Positions 52,757-61,210 of a stretch of DNA of 64,000 nucleotides are shown here, one piece after another. The notes under the pieces were generated by a model, which was not told the DNA's origin, searched no databases, and saw nothing but the letters and a program-made list of their open reading frames with translations. Position numbers and translations under genes: made by a program. Each line of letters starts with the position of its first letter. The stretch's first letter is position 1. Origin of the DNA: JAZKID01 sp965247525 (GTDB lineage: Bacteria; Pseudomonadota; Alphaproteobacteria; Rhizobiales; UBA4765); contig OZ252015.1 of NCBI GenBank assembly GCA_965247525.1, positions 186,001 to 250,000 on the forward strand. Direction: 5' to 3'.

Positions 52757-52782
52757 AAAAACCGGCTTCGGCCGGTTTTTTT
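52757..52782 (+). terminator. Bidirectional terminator after DUF4142 gene
   Basis: AAAAACCGGC, the stable TTCG loop and GCCGGTTTTTTT form a classical terminator. The A run on the left serves as a T run for ratA on the minus strand, whose stop codon is at its edge. Confidence 0.92.
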
Positions 52783-53227
52783 ATATGTAAAGCTGCGAGG
52801 CGCGCCGTTCAAACGCATCAACAAAATTTGCGTAAAGCTTTTCAAAAGCCAAACCTGCTACCATCGCCAGCATGGTTGACTTGAAAGCGTAATGGAGACG
52901 GAAGTCGATCTCACATCCGTTTTCTTTGGCCGTAAAAATCCAGTTGTTCGTGAGATAACGAAACGGGCCGGACAAAAGCGTGACATCGATTTTTCCAGCT
53001 GTTTTATTCAACTCGACGCGGCTGACAAAACTTTCTGTCAGCATCAAATATTTCACGCTCATTCGCGCCTCGATAACTTCATGCCCTTCTTCAAGAGCAG
53101 TTGTCGATAAAATGCTCATCCCTGAGCAGTAAGGCACAAATTGCGGATAGGATTTAACGTCTGCGACAACATCAAACATCTGCTCGCGACTGTAGGGTAC
53201 ATGCCGCACACTTTCATGGCCCGGCAT
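52781..53227 (-). CDS. RatA/COQ10-type START-domain protein
   Basis: The 148-residue protein opens R-H-V-P-Y-S-R-E-Q-M-F-D-V-V-A-D-V-K-S-Y and ends A-F-E-R-R-A-S-Q-L, the pattern of the ubiquinone-binding COQ10/RatA family. In alphaproteobacteria it regularly follows lipA. A ubiquinone chaperone role is more likely here than toxin activity, as no RatB partner is present. Its ATG overlaps the lipA stop by one base. Confidence 0.88.
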   Translation of the reverse strand: MPGHESVRHVPYSREQMFDVVADVKSYPQFVPYCSGMSILSTTALEEGHEVIEARMSVKYLMLTESFVSRVELNKTAGKIDVTLLSGPFRYLTNNWIFTAKENGCEIDFRLHYAFKSTMLAMVAGLAFEKLYANFVDAFERRASQLYI

Positions 53228-54198
53228 TAGCGCGACGCTTTTGCCAGCCGCGTCGATTTCAATTTTGCAAAATCATCGCCGGCATGGTGCGACGAGCGCG
53301 TCAATGGCGACGACGACACCATTGAAAACCCTTTTGTGTATGCGACAGTTTCAAAAGATTTGAATTCATCAGGCGTGACATAGCGGATAACCGCGTGATG
53401 CTTCTTAGTCGGTTGCAGATATTGGCCGATTGTAATGAAATCGACATCGGCACTGCGCAGATCATCCATCAGCTGCACAACTTCATTCCGCTCTTCGCCA
53501 AGGCCGAGCATAATTCCCGATTTCGTAAACATGTTCGGGTCAATCTCTTTCACCCGTTGCAGCAAGCGGATGGAATGAAAATAACGCGCGCCGGGCCGCA
53601 CTGTCAGATATTTAGACGGCACAGTTTCAAGATTGTGGTTGAACACATCGGGCTTTGCGGCAACAACGATTTCGAGGGCCCCCTCTTTGCGCAAAAAATC
53701 AGGCGTCAAAATTTCAATTGTCGTCTGCGGCGTTGCAGCGCGAATGGCACGGATAACTTTTGCAAAATGCTCGGCACCGCCATCTTCCAGATCGTCACGG
53801 TCAACCGATGTAATGACAACGTGTTTCAAACCAAGCTGCGCCGTGGCACGGCCTACATTTTCCGGCTCTTGCGGATCGAGCGGCTGCGGCATGCCGGTTT
53901 TAACATTGCAAAAGGCACACGCACGCGTGCAGGTGTCGCCCATAATCATGAATGTGGCGTGTTTTTGCGACCAGCATTCACCGATATTCGGGCAGCCCGC
54001 CTCTTCACACACTGTGACAAGCCTGTTCTCGCGGACAATATCCAGCGTTGCGCCATAGACAGGCGAAGTCGGCGCCTTGACGCGGATCCAGTCCGGCTTG
54101 CGCAGCATTGGCTGGTCTGGGCGGTGCGCCTTTTCAGGGTGGCGAATAGCCAGTTGTTCAGGTTTAGGCTTATGAAATATATCAATAACCGCGGGCAT
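53227..54198 (-). CDS. lipA: Lipoyl synthase LipA
   Basis: LipA is a radical SAM enzyme that inserts two sulfurs into protein-bound octanoyl groups, here serving the neighbouring PDH complex. The 323-residue protein has the auxiliary cluster cysteines Cys64, Cys69 and Cys75, the radical SAM Cys90, Cys94 and Cys97, and the terminal R-S-S-H-H-A motif. The start M-P-A-V-I-D at 54198 fits relatives; the frame runs 21 codons further. Confidence 0.96.
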   Translation of the reverse strand: MPAVIDIFHKPKPEQLAIRHPEKAHRPDQPMLRKPDWIRVKAPTSPVYGATLDIVRENRLVTVCEEAGCPNIGECWSQKHATFMIMGDTCTRACAFCNVKTGMPQPLDPQEPENVGRATAQLGLKHVVITSVDRDDLEDGGAEHFAKVIRAIRAATPQTTIEILTPDFLRKEGALEIVVAAKPDVFNHNLETVPSKYLTVRPGARYFHSIRLLQRVKEIDPNMFTKSGIMLGLGEERNEVVQLMDDLRSADVDFITIGQYLQPTKKHHAVIRYVTPDEFKSFETVAYTKGFSMVSSSPLTRSSHHAGDDFAKLKSTRLAKASR

Positions 54199-54334
54199 TG
54201 CTTTTCTTTTTCTGAGCCAATAATGGCTGTCCATTTCTTTTGAAAATGTATTTTGAAACAAGCAACGCGATCGCGCCTATGCTAGCACCGATGGCCGCAC
54301 ATTTCAAAATCTCAATTGCAAAGATTGCGATCAT

Positions 54335-54583
54335 CTATGCCAAGACACGCGCAATAAAAATGACGATGATGGCGCCAACTGTTGCCACAAGAATTTGCGC
54401 GGCCCATGGATTGGCGATGCCAATATTGATGTGGAAGTAGTAGACAAGACCCCAGCCGACAAATGCACCCACTAACCCTGTGAGTAAATAACGGATCAAT
54501 CCACCGCCGCCCATGACAAAGCTGGCAAGCCAGCCTGCGATTAGTCCGATCACCAGTGTAACGATAATGCTCTGTCCGTTCAT
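54335..54583 (-). CDS. GlsB/YeaQ/YmgE family membrane protein
   Basis: The 82-residue protein has three glycine-rich hydrophobic segments and the family pattern G-L-I-A-G-W-L-A-S-F-V-M-G-G-G. Members are transglycosylase-associated or stress-induced by annotation, with no proven activity. AGAGGA stands just before the ATG at 54583. It lies between lpd and lipA on the same strand and may be in that transcript. Confidence 0.87.
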   Translation of the reverse strand: MNGQSIIVTLVIGLIAGWLASFVMGGGGLIRYLLTGLVGAFVGWGLVYYFHINIGIANPWAAQILVATVGAIIVIFIARVLA

Positions 54584-54599
54584 GCTGTCCTCTTTTTGG

Positions 54600-56030
54600 C
54601 TAAATATGAATTGCGCGGCCATACGCCGCAAGTGTGCTTTCGTGCATCATTTCAGAAAGTGTCGGGTGTGGGAAGATGGAATGCATCAGGTCTTCTTCCG
54701 TTGTTTCCAATGTCATGGCAATAACAAAGCCATGGATCAGCTCAGTCACTTCGGTGCCTACCATATGCGCACCAAGAAGCTTGCCGGTTTTTGCGTCAAA
54801 AATGGTTTTGACCAAGCCGTCAGGCTCGCCAAGCGCAATGGCCTTGCCATTTCCGATAAATGGAAATTTGCCGACCTTTAATTGGTAGCCCGCTTCCTTG
54901 GCTTTCGCTTCCGTCAGACCCACAGAGGCAATCTGCGGCTGGCAATAGGTGCAACCGGGAATTTTGTCACGTGCCAGCGGATGTGGGTTTTTACCTGCAA
55001 TCGCTTCGATGCAGATAACGCCTTCATGCTCGGCCTTATGCGCCAGCATCGGCCCGCCTGCAACATCGCCAATGGCATAAATGCCCTTGATGTTTGTCTG
55101 GCCAAACTTGTCGATCTGAACAATGCCACGCTCGTTTTTGATGCCCAGTTTGTCGAGCCCAAGCTGATCGGCGTTTCCAACAACGCCAACGGCGGAAATC
55201 AATTTTTCAGCTTCGATTTTCTGTTTGGTGTTTCCATCTTCAAGATGAGCAATGACTTTGCCTTTGGTTTTTTCCACTTTCGTGACTTTCACACCTGTCA
55301 AAATCTTGATGCCCTGCTTTTCAAATTGTTTGCGCGCGGCGCTAGCAATGTCGGCGTCTTCGGCCGGCAGGATTTGTGGCAGCAGTTCAACGATCGTGAC
55401 ATCGGCTCCAAGCGCCCTGTAAAAACTTGCAAACTCGACGCCAATCGCGCCCGATCCCATTACGATAAGTGATTTGGGCATCGCTTTTGGCACCATTGCT
55501 TCAAAATATGTCCATATCTGCTCGCCGTCAGGCTCGATACCAGGAATGACGCGCGGACGCGCACCCGTGGCGATAATAATGTGTTTGGCTTTGTAGACGC
55601 CTTCGCCAAGCGTGTCTTTCGGGGATGGCGCTTCTGTGCGAGATGTCTTTGCCGGTTTACCGACTTTAACTTCACCGGGCTTGGTAATTTGCGCTTCGCC
55701 CCAGATGAGATCGACCTTGTTCTTTTTAAGAAGCATGCCAACGCCGCCATTCAGCTGCGCCGAGACACCGCGCGAGCGTTTGACGATGGCGTCCATATCA
55801 AATTCGGGATTTTTGATTTTGAGGCCGTAGCTGTCGGCGTGTTGCGCATAATGAAAAATTTCGGCGCTGCGCAACAATGCTTTTGTCGGAATACAACCCC
55901 AGTTGAGACAAATGCCGCCAAGATGCGTGCGCTCAACAATGGCTGTTTTCAGCCCAAGCTGCGCCGCGCGAATAGCGGTGACATAACCGCCCGGCCCCGC
56001 GCCGATAATAAGGACATCGTAACTGCTCAT
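54600..56030 (-). CDS. lpd: Dihydrolipoyl dehydrogenase (E3)
   Basis: E3 reoxidises the lipoyl groups of PDH. The 476-residue flavoprotein has the FAD site I-G-A-G-P-G-G-Y, the redox disulfide Cys41 and Cys46 in GGICLNWGCIPTK, the NAD site VMGSGAIGVEFASF, and the terminal H-P-T-L-S-E. A charged insert near residue 130 (K-T-S-R-T-E-A-P-S-P-K-D) is longer than usual. It overlaps the GNAT gene by four bases. Confidence 0.95.
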   Translation of the reverse strand: MSSYDVLIIGAGPGGYVTAIRAAQLGLKTAIVERTHLGGICLNWGCIPTKALLRSAEIFHYAQHADSYGLKIKNPEFDMDAIVKRSRGVSAQLNGGVGMLLKKNKVDLIWGEAQITKPGEVKVGKPAKTSRTEAPSPKDTLGEGVYKAKHIIIATGARPRVIPGIEPDGEQIWTYFEAMVPKAMPKSLIVMGSGAIGVEFASFYRALGADVTIVELLPQILPAEDADIASAARKQFEKQGIKILTGVKVTKVEKTKGKVIAHLEDGNTKQKIEAEKLISAVGVVGNADQLGLDKLGIKNERGIVQIDKFGQTNIKGIYAIGDVAGGPMLAHKAEHEGVICIEAIAGKNPHPLARDKIPGCTYCQPQIASVGLTEAKAKEAGYQLKVGKFPFIGNGKAIALGEPDGLVKTIFDAKTGKLLGAHMVGTEVTELIHGFVIAMTLETTEEDLMHSIFPHPTLSEMMHESTLAAYGRAIHI

Positions 56031-56656
56031 GAAGCCTGTTCCTGTTCTGCAGATGGCACTGGCCGCGTCAGCAAAATCCAGTCACTGTCATGTGGGTAGA
56101 ATGCGTGGTGGCCCACATCAAGCTGCGCACGCTCGCGAAAACCGCGGCGCAAAAAGCTTTCCAACCACGCTTTATTGCTTTCATGGATGATGATTGATGC
56201 CTCTTTGAGCGCCGATGTTTCCGCAACCTGCATCGATAAATTGATGAAATGGCGGGCAATGCCAAGGCCGCGGTATTTTTTGTCGATTGCCACAATTGCA
56301 ATGAACATCGAGCCTTCAACAAGACGCCGCAATTCGACGATATTCGTCTCAGCAGAGCTGAGCTCTTGTAAATGTTCTTTGGGCGGAATGGCCTCTTGTG
56401 GAAACGCAATTAAAATGCCCACCGCCTGACCGTCGGCCTCGGCGACAACAACGCGCTCAAAGTAAGCGATGCTGTTGGGTGTGTGAATGTCGCGCTTGAA
56501 GGCCTCGATCCAGCTTTCACCGTCTTTAGCCTGTGACGTCCACCAGATTTCAGAAAGCCCATTATTAGCGCTGTTGTAATACCGCGCAATATGCTCCGCG
56601 TCGTCAGGTTTCCCCATCCGAAAACTGACTGCGACCTGTTTTTGATTTTCGCTCAT
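56027..56656 (-). CDS. GNAT family N-acetyltransferase inside the PDH operon
   Basis: The 209-residue protein has a GNAT core: the acetyl-CoA loop region I-D-K-K-Y-R-G-L-G-I-A-R-H-F-I (Q/R-x-x-G-x-G/A type) and the closing R-R-G-F-R-E-R-A. The substrate is unknown. It overlaps both pdhC and lpd by four bases, so it is translated with them. A role in modifying PDH subunits or a stress-linked small molecule is speculation. Confidence 0.85.
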   Translation of the reverse strand: MSENQKQVAVSFRMGKPDDAEHIARYYNSANNGLSEIWWTSQAKDGESWIEAFKRDIHTPNSIAYFERVVVAEADGQAVGILIAFPQEAIPPKEHLQELSSAETNIVELRRLVEGSMFIAIVAIDKKYRGLGIARHFINLSMQVAETSALKEASIIIHESNKAWLESFLRRGFRERAQLDVGHHAFYPHDSDWILLTRPVPSAEQEQAS

Positions 56657-57969
56657 ACAAGCATCAATGCCGGTTGTTCAATATTCTGTTTAAAGGCCGT
56701 GAGCAATTCAGCGCCAAGCGCGCCGTCAACGGCGCGATGGTCGGTTGAAAGTGTGACGCTCATCAATGTCCGCACCGCAGGCTGGCCGTTGCGCGCAACC
56801 ACGCGCTCTTCGCCCGCACCAACGGCCAGAATGGTCGCCTGCGGCGGGTTGATAACGGCAGAAAAGTTTTTAATGCCGAACATTCCCAGATTTGAAATTG
56901 CTGTTGAGCCGCCCTGATATTCGTGGGGCGCAAGACGGCGGTTGCGCGCGCGCTTGGCATAGTCTTTCATTTCGTCCGAAATAGCCGTCAGCGTTTTGGT
57001 TTCAGCGGCACGGATGACAGGTGTCATCAACCCGCCCTCAATCGCAACGGCCACACCGACATCTGAATGCTTGTGTTTTAAAAGCGCATTGCTGGTCCAT
57101 GTCACATTGGCATTCGGAACGCGTTGCAAAGCAACCGCCATCGCCTTGATGACAAAATCATTGACCGACAACTTATAGGCGGGTTTCCCATCGGCATCTT
57201 TCGGCGCAACCTCATTCAAGGCTTTGCGTGCTGCCAAAAGGGCATCAAGCTCGCAATCGACTGTCAGGTAAAAATGCGGAACAGTCTGCTTGGATTCAGT
57301 CAGGCGCTGCGCAATAATGCGGCGCATTTGATCATGCGGAATTTCTTCGTAAGAGCCGGGTTCAAACATCTGCCGGACGACATCATCCGTCATACCCTTG
57401 GCCATGCTTGATGGTGCAGGAACTGCGCCCGAGCGTTCTGCGGCATCAGAGGCCGGTTTTGCGGAACCTGCTTGTGCGCCGCCAAGATCGCGCTCGACAA
57501 TGCGCCCGTGCGGGCCAGAACCCTTGATTTTTGAAAGATCAATGCCGTTCTGCTGGGCAATGCGCCTTGCCAGCGGCGACGCAAAAACGCGCTCGCCCGT
57601 CTGGGATTGCGTTTGCGGTTTTGCGACCGGGCCAGTTGCAAGAACGCTGCCCTTCACCTCGGCCTGAGGCGGTTGCTTTAAAACAGGCGGCGCACTGGGC
57701 GCCGCTTTCAGATCGCCTGCGCTTTCGCCATCATTCAAAATGACGGCGATCGGCGTGTTGACGGCCACATCATTTGTACCGGCCGTGACCAGAATTTTTC
57801 CAAGCGTGCCCTCGTCAACGGCCTCGACTTCCATCGTCGCTTTATCGGTTTCAATCTCGGCAAGAACATCACCGGACTTGATTGTATCGCCTTCTTTTTT
57901 AAGCCATTTGGCAAGGTTGCCTTTTTCCATTGTTGGCGAAAGCGCAGGCATCAGAATGTTTGTCGGCAT
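56653..57969 (-). CDS. pdhC: PDH E2, dihydrolipoyl acetyltransferase
   Basis: E2 is the core of the pyruvate dehydrogenase complex. The 438-residue protein has one lipoyl domain (Lys43 in E-T-D-K-A-T), a Pro/Ala linker and the subunit-binding domain ASPLARRIAQQNGIDLSKIK. The catalytic domain ends with STDHRAVDGALGAE. It is one base from the DUF5076-like gene upstream and overlaps the GNAT gene downstream. Confidence 0.95.
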   Translation of the reverse strand: MPTNILMPALSPTMEKGNLAKWLKKEGDTIKSGDVLAEIETDKATMEVEAVDEGTLGKILVTAGTNDVAVNTPIAVILNDGESAGDLKAAPSAPPVLKQPPQAEVKGSVLATGPVAKPQTQSQTGERVFASPLARRIAQQNGIDLSKIKGSGPHGRIVERDLGGAQAGSAKPASDAAERSGAVPAPSSMAKGMTDDVVRQMFEPGSYEEIPHDQMRRIIAQRLTESKQTVPHFYLTVDCELDALLAARKALNEVAPKDADGKPAYKLSVNDFVIKAMAVALQRVPNANVTWTSNALLKHKHSDVGVAVAIEGGLMTPVIRAAETKTLTAISDEMKDYAKRARNRRLAPHEYQGGSTAISNLGMFGIKNFSAVINPPQATILAVGAGEERVVARNGQPAVRTLMSVTLSTDHRAVDGALGAELLTAFKQNIEQPALMLV

Positions 57970-58260
57970 TTATTGAACTTTCACAACATCGCCGGAACCC
58001 ATATCAGTTGGGTGACGCGCTTCGGCAAGCGCACCCTCCATTATTTGCGCAACGCAGTCATCAAATTTTAATTTGGGATCATTGCTGCACATCGCGCGCG
58101 AGTAATGACGCGCAATGTCCATGAGAAAAATTCCAACTGAAAAAGCGTTTGGAAAACTTGCTGGATCAAGCTGCACGATATTGCTTTCATCCGGTGCGCG
58201 CCGCGCCACCAGAAAAACCGGCATGTCTTCGATGTCCTGAAGCTCATACTGTTTTGTCAT
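57970..58260 (-). CDS. Probable DUF5076 family protein
   Basis: The 96-residue protein has the pattern G-I-F-L-M-D-I-A-R-H-Y-S-R-A, then an acidic helix and H-P-T-D at the end. I associate this pattern with DUF5076, a small family often found beside pdh genes in alphaproteobacteria. Function is unknown. It is packed tightly against pdhC. Confidence 0.65.
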   Translation of the reverse strand: MTKQYELQDIEDMPVFLVARRAPDESNIVQLDPASFPNAFSVGIFLMDIARHYSRAMCSNDPKLKFDDCVAQIMEGALAEARHPTDMGSGDVVKVQ

Positions 58261-58272
58261 TGCCGCCTCGCC

Positions 58273-58611
58273 TCATTTTAAATTTAGTCTAGAGTATTGT
58301 ATCGTATACCATCTGCGAACAATACCAACACCGATGCCGGACGCCACAAGAAAAAAAGCCAGATATTTAACTTCTTTCAAAACACTCCAGATATAAATAT
58401 TGGATTGCATTAAATCTGGCGCAAACATTTTGACGGTGTCAGGTATGAGTGAGACGAGCCCGCAAGACGTTAAACAAAACGAAATGAAATCCGCAATACA
58501 TAAACATTTATACGCAAGCGCGTTGTGTTTAATATACAAAGCTGTGAAATAGCTGCTTATGCATATTGTAACTAGAAAAAGCGCAAGAACTGTAAAAATG
58601 CTGGCGTGCAT
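58273..58611 (-). CDS. Unrecognised small membrane protein between pdhB and pdhC
   Basis: The 112-residue protein has three hydrophobic segments (about 5-27, 36-56, 83-101), four cysteines in the second (C-L-C-I-A-D and C-L-T-S-C) and a basic C-terminus. It looks AT-rich beside the PDH genes and lies in the same direction, six bases after pdhB. No family is recognised. Confidence 0.6.
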   Translation of the reverse strand: MHASIFTVLALFLVTICISSYFTALYIKHNALAYKCLCIADFISFCLTSCGLVSLIPDTVKMFAPDLMQSNIYIWSVLKEVKYLAFFLVASGIGVGIVRRWYTIQYSRLNLK

Positions 58612-58617
58612 GTTGAT

Positions 58618-59994
58618 CTATAAATAAACGACTTGTTTGACAGCCTCGACAAGCTCAGCCACCGATGGCAGCGCTAGTTTTTCAAGATTTGCGGCATACG
58701 GCATCGGCACGTCCTTACCGGACACGCGAATAACCGGCGCATCGAGATAATCGAACGCCTCTTCCATAATGCGCGCCGAAATTTCTGAGCCAACGCCCGA
58801 TTGCTGCCAGCCTTCCTCGATGACAACGCAGCGATTTGTCTTCTGGATTGAGGCGATCACTGTTTGCGAATCCATCGGCCGCAATGTCCGCAGATCGATA
58901 ATTTCAACATCAATGCCAAGGTTGGAAAGTTCTGCTTCGGCCTTGATGGCGTAAGACACACCAATCGACCATGCGACAATGGTGACATCTTTGCCCTGTT
59001 TGACGATCTTTGCCTTTCCGATAGGCACGACATGGTCGCCGACTGGCACATCGAATGTTTGACCATAGAGAATTTCATTTTCCAGAAACACGACAGGGTT
59101 CGGGTTGCGAATGGCGGCCTTCAAAAGGCCTTTCGCATCAGCGGCGCTGTAAGGCGCAATCACAATCAAACCCGGCACATGGCTGTACCATGAGGAGTAA
59201 TCCTGACTGTGCTGCGCACCAACGCGCGCGGCAGGGCCGTTGGGTCCACGAAACACAATCGGGTTTTTAATCTGGCCGCCCGACATATAAAGGGTTTTGC
59301 CCGATGAATTGATGATGTGGTCAATCGCCTGCATCGCAAAGTTGAATGTCATGAATTCGACAATCGGCCGAAGGCCCGCCATGGCCGCCCCAGCCGCAAG
59401 CCCTGCAAAGCCATATTCGGTAATGGGCGTATCAACGACGCGGCGCTCGCCAAACTCTTGAAGCAGGCCTTGCGTAATTTTATAAGCGCCCTGATATTGC
59501 GCGACCTCTTCGCCGATGACGAACACATTTTCATCGCTGCGCATTTCTTCGGCCATGGCATCGCGCAGCGCCTCGCGCACAGTTTGCTTGGCAAATTCCG
59601 TGCCTTCCGGCAATGTTTCGTCATGGACTTCGGGAAGATAGCTAGGGCTCTTGCCTGGCATCATTTCAGATTTTTCTTCGGCTTTTGAAACATCGTCGGC
59701 AGCGGCTTTTGTGCCTTCCGCCTGTTTTAAATCTTCGAAATCAATTTTTTCATTGTCATTGGCAATAACCGCAATCGGCGTATTGACCGCAACATCGAGC
59801 GTGCCTGCCGCAATCAGAATTTTCGCAATGACCCCTTCATCAACGGCCTCGACCTCCATCGTCGCCTTGTCGGTTTCAATCTCCGCAAGCACATCGCCAG
59901 ATTTGACAGTGTCGCCTTCCTTGACCATCCATTTTGAAAGATTGCCTTTCTCCATTGTCGGCGAAAGCGCGGGCATGAGAATTTGCGTGGCCAT
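58618..59994 (-). CDS. pdhB: PDH E1 beta subunit with N-terminal lipoyl domain
   Basis: The 458-residue protein joins a lipoyl domain (Lys43 in E-T-D-K-A-T), a charged linker, and the E1-beta domain (R-E-A-L-R-D-A-M-A-E-E-M; PITEYGFAGLAAGAAMAGLR). A lipoylated E1-beta is characteristic of alphaproteobacteria. Its lipoyl domain is very close to that of PdhC, which suggests duplication or gene conversion. It follows pdhA by 13 bases. Confidence 0.95.
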   Translation of the reverse strand: MATQILMPALSPTMEKGNLSKWMVKEGDTVKSGDVLAEIETDKATMEVEAVDEGVIAKILIAAGTLDVAVNTPIAVIANDNEKIDFEDLKQAEGTKAAADDVSKAEEKSEMMPGKSPSYLPEVHDETLPEGTEFAKQTVREALRDAMAEEMRSDENVFVIGEEVAQYQGAYKITQGLLQEFGERRVVDTPITEYGFAGLAAGAAMAGLRPIVEFMTFNFAMQAIDHIINSSGKTLYMSGGQIKNPIVFRGPNGPAARVGAQHSQDYSSWYSHVPGLIVIAPYSAADAKGLLKAAIRNPNPVVFLENEILYGQTFDVPVGDHVVPIGKAKIVKQGKDVTIVAWSIGVSYAIKAEAELSNLGIDVEIIDLRTLRPMDSQTVIASIQKTNRCVVIEEGWQQSGVGSEISARIMEEAFDYLDAPVIRVSGKDVPMPYAANLEKLALPSVAELVEAVKQVVYL

Positions 59995-60007
59995 TTAAAA
60001 AATACCT

Positions 60008-61033
60008 TTAAGCGTAGACATCCGTCCACAATTCGGACGGGTCGGGTTCGGGGGATTTTTGCGCATAGTCGGCCGATTTAAGAACCACGGCCTTGATATC
60101 ATCATCAATTTTCTTGATGTCAGATTCACGCACATTGTGCTGCTTCAAAAGGCGTGCGCGCACAAGCTCGATCGGGTCATGCTCATTCCGCACTTTTTCG
60201 ACCTCTTCCTTGGCGCGGTATTTTGCAGGGTCCGACATCGAGTGGCCGCGATAACGATAGGTCAGCATTTCCAGAATGTAGGGGCCGCCACCATCACGCA
60301 CCTGTTTTAATGCGCGCTTTCCCGCAGCATAAACGGCGCGCACATCCATGCCGTCAACCTGTTCACCCTGTATGCCGAACGACAGACCGCGTTTTGAAAA
60401 ATCGCCCTGCGCAGTTGCACGCTCAACCGACGTGCCCATCGCGTATTTGTTGTTCTCGATGATGTAGAGCACAGGAAGGTTCCACAGCTTTGCCATGTTG
60501 AAGGACTCATACACTTGCCCCTGATTGGCAGCACCGTCGCCAAAATAAGTGACGCAGACATTGTCGTCGCCGCGATATTTATTGGCAAAGGCAATGCCCG
60601 TGCCAAGACTGACCTGACCACCGACAATTCCGTGCCCGCCAAAGAACTTCTTTTCTTCAGAGAACATGTGCATGCTCCCGCCCTTGCCTTTGGAATAGCC
60701 ATCGCTGCGGCCTGTCAATTCGGCCATCACGCCGTTCGCTGTCATGCCGCAGGCCAGCATATGCCCATGGTCACGGTAACCGGCAATGACCTGGTCACCG
60801 GTTTTCTGCGCCATTTGCATGCCGACAACAACGGCCTCCTGGCCGATATACAGATGGCAAAAACCACCAATCAAACCCATTCCGTAGAGCTGTCCCGCAC
60901 GCTCTTCGAAACGGCGGATCAGCAGCATGTCGTGATAGGCCTGTAATTCCTGCTTTTTATCGAAAGGGGGAACCGCTGCCGGTTTCGTGCCCGTGTTCGA
61001 CAGGGTTGCAGGTTTTTCCATCGCGCGTGCCAT
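60008..61033 (-). CDS. pdhA: PDH E1 alpha subunit
   Basis: E1 decarboxylates pyruvate with thiamine diphosphate. The 341-residue protein has RRFEERAGQLYGMGLIGGF, GHGIVGGQ, the thiamine site GDGAANQGQVYESFNMA and YRYRGHSMSDPAKYR with the phosphorylation-loop-like Ser. The ATG at 61033 has GGAG seven bases upstream and is preferred over the ATG at 61045. It is the first gene of the PDH operon. Confidence 0.96.
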   Translation of the reverse strand: MARAMEKPATLSNTGTKPAAVPPFDKKQELQAYHDMLLIRRFEERAGQLYGMGLIGGFCHLYIGQEAVVVGMQMAQKTGDQVIAGYRDHGHMLACGMTANGVMAELTGRSDGYSKGKGGSMHMFSEEKKFFGGHGIVGGQVSLGTGIAFANKYRGDDNVCVTYFGDGAANQGQVYESFNMAKLWNLPVLYIIENNKYAMGTSVERATAQGDFSKRGLSFGIQGEQVDGMDVRAVYAAGKRALKQVRDGGGPYILEMLTYRYRGHSMSDPAKYRAKEEVEKVRNEHDPIELVRARLLKQHNVRESDIKKIDDDIKAVVLKSADYAQKSPEPDPSELWTDVYA

Positions 61034-61141
61034 TGGTGGCTCCATATTTTCGTGGTGTAGGCTTGGGTTAGCTGATTTTGAACAGGTTGGCGAGAGCCAT
61101 CCTCACCTTTTCGGTTTGTGCAACGCAAAATAAATTCTGCC

Positions 61142-61175
61142 TTGTGAAGAATTTACGTTCTACATATAACGTAAA
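61142..61175 (+). promoter_or_regulatory. Promoter with overlapping dyad upstream of the tail-anchored pair
   Basis: TTGTGA (61142-61147) and TATAAC (61165-61170) are 17 bases apart. A perfect inverted repeat, TTTACGTT (61152-61159) and AACGTAAA (61168-61175) with an eight-base centre, covers the spacer end and the -10. Such a dyad is a natural operator for a dimeric repressor. It lies 36 bases before the start codon at 61211, in the divergent region to pdhA. Confidence 0.5.
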
Positions 61176-61210
61176 AATCTATTCTTATATAAATTACATG
61201 GAAAAACATT

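Noticed and set aside
58618..59994. Matching lipoyl-domain DNA in pdhB and pdhC (57.84-57.97 and 59.87-59.99 kb) as a mobile repeat
   Set aside because: It is explained by two homologous lipoyl domains, normal for alphaproteobacterial PDH.
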